Below, one piece after another: positions 1-5,261 of a stretch of 6,260 nt of DNA. Numbering within the stretch: the first letter of the stretch is position 1; each line of letters starts with the position of its first letter. This DNA is from Acidobacteriota bacterium (GTDB lineage Bacteria > Acidobacteriota > Terriglobia > Terriglobales > Acidobacteriaceae): positions 1 to 6,260 of the forward strand of contig JAJYZK010000197.1 in assembly GCA_021799945.1 (NCBI GenBank), in the 5' to 3' direction. Below the pieces are notes generated by a model. The model searched no databases. It saw only the letters and a list, made by a program, of their open reading frames with translations, and had not been told where the DNA came from. A program made the translations under genes and the position numbers.

Positions 1-1590
1 GGTTGGCGACAACGATCGGCGCCCTGTGACCGGGGCGTCCGACGCCGGCGAGCTGTGCTTCCGTCTCCGGCTCCCGGCGCGGCCCGAGGCGGTGGGCGTG
101 GCCCGCGGCCGCGCTTTCACGAAGCCCAGGCCCAGAGGAATAAGGCTGAGGGAGACCCCCAGCGAAGCGAGAAGCGCCAAGGACATGGCGAGCGCGAAGG
201 GGAAAGAGAACAGTCCGCCCAACCCCCCCACAAACAGGAGCGGAGCGAATACCGAGACGGTGGTGAGGGTGCCCGACACGTCGGGGCCGGCGATATCCCG
301 CAATCCCTGCGCGATGCCGGGCCAGGGAGCGTCGCCCTGTTCCCAGCGATGGTAGATGCTCTCCAGCACAAGGATGCCGTCGTCGGCGAGCAGGCCGACG
401 GCTACGGTCAGCGCGCCGAGCGTCATCAGGTTCAGGCTTTGCCCCGCGGCATAGAGGCCGGCGACGCCGAGCAGCAACGACAACGGGATGCTGAAGGCGA
501 GAATCCAAATGGCGCGCCCCGCGCCCAGCACCCAGAACATGACCAGCACGGCAAGCAATCCGCCGACAATGAGGTTGCGGCTCAGGTCGCTCTCCACGGC
601 ATGCACCAGTCGCCCCTGGTCGTAGATCTTCGCCCAGCGCACGCCCGGGGGCAGCAGGGGCAAGGTATCGCGGAGAGTGGCCAGCACGGCGCGCGTGACC
701 GGCTGGGTTGAGGCCCCGGGCTGCTTGAAGACGGCCAGCGCCACGCTGGGCCGCCGGTCCAGCAGCACGGCGTTCATGGTGGGAACCGCCGCGCGAACAA
801 TGTGCGCCAGATCCCCGAGCGGAATCGGGCCGTTCGCGCCGACGACGGGAATCCGCTCCAACTGCGCGATGTGCGTGGGCAGGCTGCGGGCTTCAATGAA
901 GACATCCTGATGTCCCTGCGTCACGTATCCGCCCGGCCGCAGAAGAACATCATCTTGAAGGGCTTGCATGATGGCCGTGACCGGAATCCGATAGCGAACC
1001 ATGGCGGCAACGTTCGGCTGCACCCAGAGCGCCTCGTCGCCAGCCCCGTAAAGCTCCACTCGCTGCACTCCGGGCAGGGCGCGCAGCGCCGGCGCGACAT
1101 TTGCGAGGATGGCGCGCTGCACCTCCGCGGGCGCGGCGGTGGAGGGGATCTGCGCGTTGTAGTCGGCCACTTCATTGATGGCGTCGCCCATGATCTCGGC
1201 ATACGGATGCACGGACACAGGAATTTGTTTGGCGGCGCGATCGATTGCGCCAAAGACCGCCTGCAGATCCGACTGGGGATCGGCGCCCTCCACGAAGCGG
1301 GCGTCGGTCTCCACCGTCCCGTTGCCCATTGTGGAGCGCACGTCCATCAGGTTTGGAAGGGCCAGAATCTCGCCCTCAAGCGGGGAGGCGATTCGCGTCT
1401 CCAGTTCGGCCGCGCTGGCCCCGGGTTCGTGAGCAATTACGCGGATCTGGGGAAAATTGAAGCGGGGCAGCACCTCGAAGGGGATTTTCCAGAGCGCATA
1501 GGCGCCGTATGCGCTCATGGCCCCGTAAACCAGCGCCCAGAGTATGGGCTGGCGAAGCAGTCTGCGGCCGGTGTGGGTGAGATTCTCCAT
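1..1590 (-). CDS. RND-family efflux pump, inner-membrane permease subunit (N-terminal half, runs off left edge)
   Basis: Inner-membrane proton-driven efflux pump of the AcrB/CusA superfamily, 530 residues visible with no stop before the edge; family members are about 1000-1050 residues, so roughly half is present. TM1 spans about residues 14-34, followed by the periplasmic porter region with the family-typical stretch around residues 36-70 (LPRFNFPQIRV, then PGASAAELE). TM2 starts near 339. TM4 carries the acidic pair D403-D404 (GLLADDGILVLES), matching the proton-relay aspartates of AcrB (407/408) in position and context. TM5-TM6 end near residue 491; residues 492-530 are the basic cytoplasmic linker before the missing TM7. 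The ATG lies five bases after the adaptor stop, so the two are co-transcribed; only a weak GGA precedes it, suggesting translational coupling. Substrate cannot be told; the DD pair looks more like drug (HAE1) than heavy-metal pumps. Confidence 0.93.
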   Translation of the reverse strand, partial: MENLTHTGRRLLRQPILWALVYGAMSAYGAYALWKIPFEVLPRFNFPQIRVIAHEPGASAAELETRIASPLEGEILALPNLMDVRSTMGNGTVETDARFVEGADPQSDLQAVFGAIDRAAKQIPVSVHPYAEIMGDAINEVADYNAQIPSTAAPAEVQRAILANVAPALRALPGVQRVELYGAGDEALWVQPNVAAMVRYRIPVTAIMQALQDDVLLRPGGYVTQGHQDVFIEARSLPTHIAQLERIPVVGANGPIPLGDLAHIVRAAVPTMNAVLLDRRPSVALAVFKQPGASTQPVTRAVLATLRDTLPLLPPGVRWAKIYDQGRLVHAVESDLSRNLIVGGLLAVLVMFWVLGAGRAIWILAFSIPLSLLLGVAGLYAAGQSLNLMTLGALTVAVGLLADDGILVLESIYHRWEQGDAPWPGIAQGLRDIAGPDVSGTLTTVSVFAPLLFVGGLGGLFSFPFALAMSLALLASLGVSLSLIPLGLGFVKARPRATPTASGRAGSRRRKHSSPASDAPVTGRRSLSPT

Positions 1591-1595
1591 CGGGT

Positions 1596-2711
1596 TCAGT
1601 CCGGAGTCTGGTAGCTCTGCGCGATGCCGCGATGAAAAAGCAGGTACGCGTTCTCTACCACCACCTGCGTCCCGGGAGCCAGCCCGCTCTCCAGATAGGT
1701 CCACCAGCCACGGGCGGGGCCGGGCGCGACGGCCTGCGGCCGATCGCCTTGCGCGGTATGCACCAGCACCCACCATTGACCCTGATCGAGAATGAGCGAG
1801 CGCGTGGGAACGGCGACCAGCATGCGCGGCGGCGGCAGCAGCGTGACCTCGCCGAATTGGCCATTGATCCATCTTGGATCCGGCTTTGAAGCCGGCGCGC
1901 GTGAATCGGGCGAGGCCGGCGTGAGCGCAATCGACTCTCCCTGTCCGGCGGCGAGCGAGCCGAAAATCGCGCTCACCCGCACCGGGATGGGTGCGCCGCC
2001 GCCGGCCGGCGCAAACCTGCCCGTCAAACCGATTCGAATCGCCGACAGATCCGCGCCGTAATAGGAAGCTTTCAGCCACAGTGTGTTTTTCACTTGCAGC
2101 GTGAGGATCGGCTGGCCCGCGCCGACGAGTTCCCCGTCGGCGGCGTTCAACGCAAGCACCATCGCGCTCGCGGGGGATTCGATCGTGATCATGTGGCGGG
2201 TCGCCTGCAAACGCGATTGCGCGTTGTCGAAATCAGTCTGCGCCAGCGCCAGCGCGCTCTCCGCTTGATGGACGGCCTCCCGGGTGCTCAAATGCGCGGC
2301 AAGCTGCCGTTTCTGGATGGTCAGCAATTTCTCCGCCGCGCCGAGCTGAGCCTGAGCGCTGCGCACGTCCGCCTGGCCTTGCAATAAAAGAGCCGTGACC
2401 TGCGGGCCGGTCAGGCGCGCCAGCGCCTGGCCGGCTCGCACATGCATTCCGGGTAGAACGTTGAGCCCCTCGACGACTCCGGCCTGGGCCGCGCTCACCG
2501 CCAGCGCGGCGATGGGTTCGACCTGGCCGTACGCCGTCAGCCGCGGAGTGAAGGAGGCCGGTCGCGCGGACGCATAACTCGCGCCGGTCGACTGACCGGG
2601 GGCGGGCAACAGGCCCGCGGCGAAGAACACAAAAGCGACAATGGGCGCATACCCCGGAAGAAGCGGCCGGATGCGCCGTTGGCCGCCATGCAAACCAAGT
2701 CTCATTGTCAT
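1596..2711 (-). CDS. Efflux RND transporter periplasmic adaptor subunit (HlyD/CzcB-type membrane fusion protein)
   Basis: Periplasmic adaptor linking the RND pump encoded just downstream to an outer-membrane channel. 371 residues, normal for the family. Order: basic N-terminus and hydrophobic signal/anchor (about 19-37, no lipobox Cys); first lipoyl half-motif 70-103 (GVVEGLNVLPGMHVRAGQ); alpha-helical coiled-coil hairpin 105-172, rich in A, Q, L and E; second lipoyl half 176-206 (ESPASAMVLALNAADGELVGAG); beta-barrel 207-292; membrane-proximal domain 295-371. I chose the ATG at 2711 because GGAGG sits five bases upstream; an in-frame ATG at 2744 would add 11 residues but has only a T-rich stretch before it. 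A third ATG at 2705 is possible. The stop is five bases before the pump start. An Ala/Pro/Ser-rich insert near 262-280 interrupts the barrel and may be a loop specific to this lineage. Confidence 0.92.
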   Translation of the reverse strand: MTMRLGLHGGQRRIRPLLPGYAPIVAFVFFAAGLLPAPGQSTGASYASARPASFTPRLTAYGQVEPIAALAVSAAQAGVVEGLNVLPGMHVRAGQALARLTGPQVTALLLQGQADVRSAQAQLGAAEKLLTIQKRQLAAHLSTREAVHQAESALALAQTDFDNAQSRLQATRHMITIESPASAMVLALNAADGELVGAGQPILTLQVKNTLWLKASYYGADLSAIRIGLTGRFAPAGGGAPIPVRVSAIFGSLAAGQGESIALTPASPDSRAPASKPDPRWINGQFGEVTLLPPPRMLVAVPTRSLILDQGQWWVLVHTAQGDRPQAVAPGPARGWWTYLESGLAPGTQVVVENAYLLFHRGIAQSYQTPD

Positions 2712-2716
2712 GCCCG

Positions 2717-2721
2717 CCTCC
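2717..2721 (-). promoter_or_regulatory. Ribosome binding site of the adaptor gene
   Basis: GGAGG on the minus strand, five bases before the ATG at 2711. It decides the adaptor start in favour of 2711 over the upstream ATG at 2744. It overlaps a 12-base palindrome (2718-2729) that could pair with it. Confidence 0.7.
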
Positions 2722-2729
2722 GCGCGGAG
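2718..2729. repeat. 12-base perfect palindrome overlapping the adaptor ribosome binding site
   Basis: CTCCGCGCGGAG reads the same on both strands. In the adaptor mRNA it could fold as a four-base-pair stem with a GCGC loop and mask the GGAG of the binding site, or in DNA serve as a small operator half-site pair. It is short and the region is GC-rich, so chance is quite possible. Confidence 0.35.
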
Positions 2730-2874
2730 ACCGCGCGATGCCATGGGAGAAAAATCACATGCCTGCTCCGGCGCCTTCTCGGTCGCGTTCCGCCGCTCCC
2801 GCGCAAGCCGCGAGACGGCGTCCGAGAATCGATTCGCGCCATGCCGCTCCCGGTGGGAGAGGTTGGCGAAGCGC

Positions 2875-2892
2875 GCTCTCGGGACCGAGAGC
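2875..2892. terminator. Hairpin downstream of the small membrane protein gene (possible terminator or processing site)
   Basis: Perfect inverted repeat GCTCTCG-GGAC-CGAGAGC with seven-base arms and a four-base loop, starting about 44 bases after the minus-strand stop at 2937. No T-run follows on either strand, so it is not a classical intrinsic terminator; it could be a weak terminator, an RNA-stabilising stem or chance. Confidence 0.35.
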
Positions 2893-2936
2893 CGTCAGGC
2901 CCATCGGGGATTCAGACGCAGATATGGCGTCGAAGG

Positions 2937-3233
2937 CTAAATGCGAAGAGGCAGGGGTGAAAGGTCGGCAGGAGTGGAGACAACAGCAAGCGCAATCCGG
3001 CAGAGGTCGAAGGAGAACGCTTTAAGACTTAGCGCCGGGAGGCGCGAACTCGACGGGCGGCGCCAAGGCAGGGAGCGGAACAGGGTAATTCCCGCGCAGG
3101 CGAACAACAGGAACAACGCCAGGAATCCATTCGGTCCCAGGTGTCTCAAATTGTCCAGGTGGTCGCGGCACTCCCAGAGGGGGTTCACCACCAGCAGCGC
3201 CACAACCGCGAGAAGCAGCAAACACGCGGCCAT
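2937..3233 (-). CDS. Small hypothetical membrane protein, two predicted transmembrane segments
   Basis: I do not recognise a named family. From the ATG at 3233 the product is 98 residues. It opens with a hydrophobic helix (about residues 1-16, AACLLLLAVVALLVV), then a charged loop with the distinctive stretch NPLWECRDHLDNLRHLGPNG, a second helix (about 37-52, FLALFLLFACAGITLF) and a basic, Ser/Pro-rich tail ending LPLRI. One Cys lies in the loop and one in the second helix. I chose 3233 because GGGAG lies seven bases upstream and a promoter candidate would place transcript start near 3292, leaving almost no leader for the in-frame ATG at 3287, which would add 18 residues (basic, ending RRR). 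It is first in the minus-strand block leading to the RND genes, 225 bases ahead of the adaptor. A role in the pump is only a guess. Confidence 0.6.
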   Translation of the reverse strand: MAACLLLLAVVALLVVNPLWECRDHLDNLRHLGPNGFLALFLLFACAGITLFRSLPWRRPSSSRLPALSLKAFSFDLCRIALAVVSTPADLSPLPLRI

Positions 3234-3240
3234 CCGCCGT

Positions 3241-3245
3241 CTCCC
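3241..3245 (-). promoter_or_regulatory. Ribosome binding site of the small membrane protein
   Basis: GGGAG on the minus strand, seven bases before the ATG at 3233. The alternative ATG at 3287 has only GAAAG nearby. This supports the shorter form. Confidence 0.5.
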
Positions 3246-3298
3246 GTTGTCTTTGGATGGCGGCGCGTATTGCAGAGCCCTCAGCATCGCTAGCTTTC

Positions 3299-3327
3299 AA
3301 TATACGCGCCGCAAAACTGCCCGGCAA
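3299..3327 (-). promoter_or_regulatory. Sigma70-like promoter candidate for the small membrane protein / efflux block
   Basis: Minus strand: TTGCCG (-35, 3322-3327), a 17-base spacer, and TATATT (-10, 3299-3304). Four of six positions match consensus at -35 and five of six at -10, with ideal spacing. Predicted start near 3292 would give a leader of about 60 bases to the ATG at 3233. It may also feed the adaptor and pump if transcription passes the hairpin at 2875-2892. Confidence 0.5.
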
Positions 3328-3513
3328 CCGCGCGAATCGGCGCAAAGGGAATAGCGATGGCCGGTTTCAGGGCGGGTTCCGCGGCCGGCTTCGGGGGCCG
3401 GATGTATGTGTATCGCTGGGGGACAGAATCACGGACGATGCGCCCGATTCCCGCGGCGCTTTCCTAAGATGCCTCCCGCCGACAGGCGGTTGTAGAGTGA
3501 AGAAGGATTCCCC

Positions 3514-3518
3514 GGGAG
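3514..3518 (+). promoter_or_regulatory. Ribosome binding site of the methyltransferase
   Basis: GGGAG five bases before the GTG at 3524. It decides the start: a GTG at 3497 in the same frame would add nine residues and lacks such a site, and the open frame reaching back to 3257 overlaps the divergent promoter region. Confidence 0.65.
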
Positions 3519-3523
3519 CTAAG

Positions 3524-4186
3524 GTGATCTACGCCAGATACTTTCTGCCGACATTGACGGATCTGGCGATGCGGAATCGGGAGCTGTCGCGGCTGCGCGC
3601 CCAATGGATCGCGCGGGCCCGCGGCGAGGTGCTGGAGATTGGCATCGGGTCCGGCCTGAACCTTCCCTATTACTCGTCCGAAGTCCGGCACATCTATGGA
3701 ATCGATCCCTCTGCGGAATTGCAGCGGCTCGCGAGAAAAAGGTTGCACTCCGTCGCGGTTCCGGTGGATTTCCTTCTGCAATCCGCCGGGCAGCCTGTAC
3801 CTCTGCCCGAGGAATCGATCGATACTGTGGTGGTAACCTGGGCGCTCTGCTCCATCGAAGATCCAGCGCGGGCTCTTTTGCAAGCGAGACGCGTTCTCAA
3901 GCCGGCCGGCCAACTGATATTTATCGAGCACGGCCGCGCGCCCGAAGCCGGAGTGCGGCGCTGGCAGAGCCGGCTCACTCCGGCGTGGAAGCACATCGCC
4001 GGAGGCTGCCATCTCGATCGCAAGGTGGACGACCTGATTGCCGGGGCGGGGTTTCAAATCGCAGAGCTCAGCACAAGCTATCTTTCCGGTCCGCGCCTCC
4101 TCACGTTCATGTACCGGGGAATCGCGAATCGCGGGCCATCTGCGCCGGTGGATTGCGGCGAGGCGGCGGGCCGGAGGCCGGGCTGA
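3524..4186 (+). CDS. Class I SAM-dependent methyltransferase, METTL7/TMT1-like
   Basis: 220 residues from the GTG at 3524, chosen for its ribosome binding site and because the product then starts directly with YARYFLPTLTDLAM, as expected for the family N-terminus. Rossmann-fold methyltransferase: SAM-binding motif I at 36-48 (VLEIGIGSGLNLP), the acidic ribose-binding residue D61 in GIDPSAEL, motif II at 100-111 (DTVVVTWALCSI) and motif III at 122-137 (RRVLKPAGQLIFIEHG). After this comes a block W-x6-PAW-x4-GGCHL (about 147-164) shared with animal METTL7A/B, which methylate thiols; METTL7 proteins also have LCSV and MEH at the equivalent places. This is from memory of those sequences, not an alignment. 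No membrane anchor is visible. Substrate unknown: a small thiol, quinone or lipid is plausible. The stop overlaps the exporter start by one base. The last 20 residues are Gly/Arg-rich and look like a non-conserved tail. Confidence 0.85.
   Translation: MIYARYFLPTLTDLAMRNRELSRLRAQWIARARGEVLEIGIGSGLNLPYYSSEVRHIYGIDPSAELQRLARKRLHSVAVPVDFLLQSAGQPVPLPEESIDTVVVTWALCSIEDPARALLQARRVLKPAGQLIFIEHGRAPEAGVRRWQSRLTPAWKHIAGGCHLDRKVDDLIAGAGFQIAELSTSYLSGPRLLTFMYRGIANRGPSAPVDCGEAAGRRPG
4173..4177 (+). promoter_or_regulatory. Ribosome binding site of the exporter, inside the methyltransferase gene
   Basis: GGAGG eight bases before the ATG at 4186, lying within the last codons of the methyltransferase. Together with the TGATG stop/start overlap it points to translational coupling. 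Confidence 0.7.
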
Positions 4187-5109
4187 TGGAACACGGGGCT
4201 GTGAAGCGGCTTCTCGCCTATGCCGCGATCTACGTGCTATGGGGAGCGTCCTTCCTTGCTATAAAAGTTGTGGTTGCGGTAGTGCCGCCATTTCTCGCGG
4301 CGGGCATCCGGTTCCTCTCAGCCGGGGCGATGCTGCTGCTTTTCAGTTTCTGGCGAAAGCAGCCGCAGCCGGAGGGTCCGGAATGGCGCAACCTGCTGCT
4401 GCTGGCGGGGATTCTCTTTATCGGGGATTACGCCCTCTTGTTCTGGGCCGAGCAAAGGCTGGCGTCGGGTCTGGCCGCCGTGCTCGCGGCAACCATCCCG
4501 ACCCAGGTGTACTTGCTGGAATGGCTCTGGCTCCGCCGGGTTCGGATCTCCCCGACGGCTGCGCTCGGGCTGGCGCTCGGCCTGGGAGGGGTGGCGGCTC
4601 TGGTGCTTCCATCCAGCCTTCTCAAGGCGCGAGCGGAGGTGAACCTTTACGCTCCGGTTGCGCTGCTGGCGGCAACCTGCTGGGCTGTCGGCACGGTGCT
4701 GAGCACGCGGCTTGCCCTGCCCAAGGCGCGGCAGGTGAATGCCGGTTGGCAGATGACCCTGGGCGGAACTCTTCTGTTGGCGCTTTCCGCCGGGGCCGGG
4801 GAGTGGAGGCGCCTCTCCACGGCTTCGCTCACGCCCCGGGTTTGGCTGAGCATGGCCTACCTGATCGTCTTCGCCTCGCTGGCGGCCTTCAGCGCATACA
4901 TCTATCTGCTGGCCCACGCGCCAGCCCGCCGCGTCGCCAGCTACGCCTATGTGAATCCGATCATCGCGTTGCTTCTGGGTAGCTGGCTGGGCGGCGAGTC
5001 GATTTCACCGCGCCAGGGCATCGCCTGCGCGGTGGTGATTGCGGGCGTGCTGGCCACCTTGCTGGGCCGCGAAGGGGCATCGCAGCAGCCCGTCGCCGTC
5101 GAAGGTTAG
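4186..5109 (+). CDS. EamA/DMT-superfamily transporter, YedA-like exporter
   Basis: 307-residue inner-membrane transporter with ten predicted helices arranged as two EamA repeats (about 8-142 and 157-293). Recognisable pieces: WGASFLAIK in TM1, AAGIRFLSAGAMLLL in TM2, GLAAVLAATIP near 95-105, CWAVGTVLSTRLALP near 165-179, and the signature YAYVNPIIALLLGSWLGGE near 254-271. These match E. coli YedA closely in order and wording, from memory. DMT exporters of this type move small metabolites or drugs out of the cell; the substrate here is unknown. The ATG is set by GGAGG eight bases upstream and the N-terminus begins just ahead of TM1. It overlaps the methyltransferase stop by one base, suggesting that it exports the methylated product or a related compound, which is inference. 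The C-terminus after TM10 is a short polar tail. Confidence 0.9.
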   Translation: MEHGAVKRLLAYAAIYVLWGASFLAIKVVVAVVPPFLAAGIRFLSAGAMLLLFSFWRKQPQPEGPEWRNLLLLAGILFIGDYALLFWAEQRLASGLAAVLAATIPTQVYLLEWLWLRRVRISPTAALGLALGLGGVAALVLPSSLLKARAEVNLYAPVALLAATCWAVGTVLSTRLALPKARQVNAGWQMTLGGTLLLALSAGAGEWRRLSTASLTPRVWLSMAYLIVFASLAAFSAYIYLLAHAPARRVASYAYVNPIIALLLGSWLGGESISPRQGIACAVVIAGVLATLLGREGASQQPVAVEG

Positions 5110-5261
5110 GGCATGGGGATAGGCGGAAGGAAGCGCAGCCGGCGGCCGACGTAGACCGCTCCGCCGAAGGTCGAATGCCCCGGCATTTGTGGAAGGGCTT
5201 TCGCCGGCATAGAAGATCCTGCGCCCCGCTCGATGCTTCGAGCGCGATCTCCAAGAAGCTC
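5110..5261. other. Convergent intergenic region with two small hairpins
   Basis: 152 bases between the exporter stop and the glycosidase stop. Holds AATGCC-CC-GGCATT (5174-5187) and CGCTCGA-TGCT-TCGAGCG (5227-5244). No T-run makes either a textbook terminator. The glycosidase frame stays open for 51 codons after its TAG, up to a TAA at 5106-5108, but I see no family similarity there. Confidence 0.45.
5227..5244 (-). terminator. Hairpin after the glycosidase stop (possible terminator)
   Basis: Perfect seven-base arms with a four-base loop, starting 17 bases after the minus-strand stop at 5262. No T-run follows, so either weak termination or 3' end protection is possible. Position between two converging genes favours a transcription-end role. 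Confidence 0.4.

Larger units (their letters stand above)
2712..2936. other. Intergenic gap between small membrane protein and adaptor
   Basis: 225 bases between the stop of the small membrane protein and the adaptor start, same transcription direction on both sides. It holds a perfect 7-base-pair hairpin (2875-2892) and the palindrome at the adaptor binding site. I found no convincing -35/-10 pair on the minus strand. Open frames here have no recognisable product. Confidence 0.5.
3234..3523. other. Divergent intergenic region
   Basis: 290 bases between two outward-facing genes. The left part holds the minus-strand promoter candidate. The middle (about 3359-3404) has GGCCGG three times in a GC-rich stretch. 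A small hairpin CCGCC-GACA-GGCGG sits at 3476-3489, about 35 bases ahead of the methyltransferase start. I found no good plus-strand promoter; TAAGAT at 3465-3470 is a poor -10 with no fitting -35. Confidence 0.45.

Noticed and set aside
55..1614. Long plus-strand open frames opposite the RND pump
   Set aside because: They are antisense to a clear RND protein with family motifs; the translations are low-complexity, rich in Arg, Gly and His, with no recognisable domain, as expected at high GC.
1632..2577. Plus-strand open frames opposite the adaptor gene
   Set aside because: Antisense shadows of a membrane fusion protein whose lipoyl and hairpin regions are obvious on the other strand.
3022..3345. 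A second minus-strand frame overlapping the small membrane protein
   Set aside because: It has no hydrophobic pattern or start signal and its Pro/Gly/Arg-rich product resembles a frame shadow.
2641..3354. Overlapping plus-strand frames across the gap and the small membrane gene
   Set aside because: Arg/Ala-rich translations without motifs or good start sites; the minus-strand frame has the two hydrophobic helices.
3257..3523. N-terminal extension of the methyltransferase back to 3257
   Set aside because: The extension overlaps the divergent promoter region, has no family similarity, and the GTG at 3524 has a strong ribosome binding site.
3604..4185. 194-codon open extension upstream of the exporter in the same frame
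   Set aside because: It is a shifted reading of the methyltransferase gene, Arg/Ser-rich, without transmembrane character; the ATG at 4186 has its own binding site.
4961..5254. Minus-strand frame with an AGGAG-like site and TTG start just after the glycosidase stop
   Set aside because: The product is Cys/Arg-rich without motifs and mostly antisense to the exporter C-terminus.
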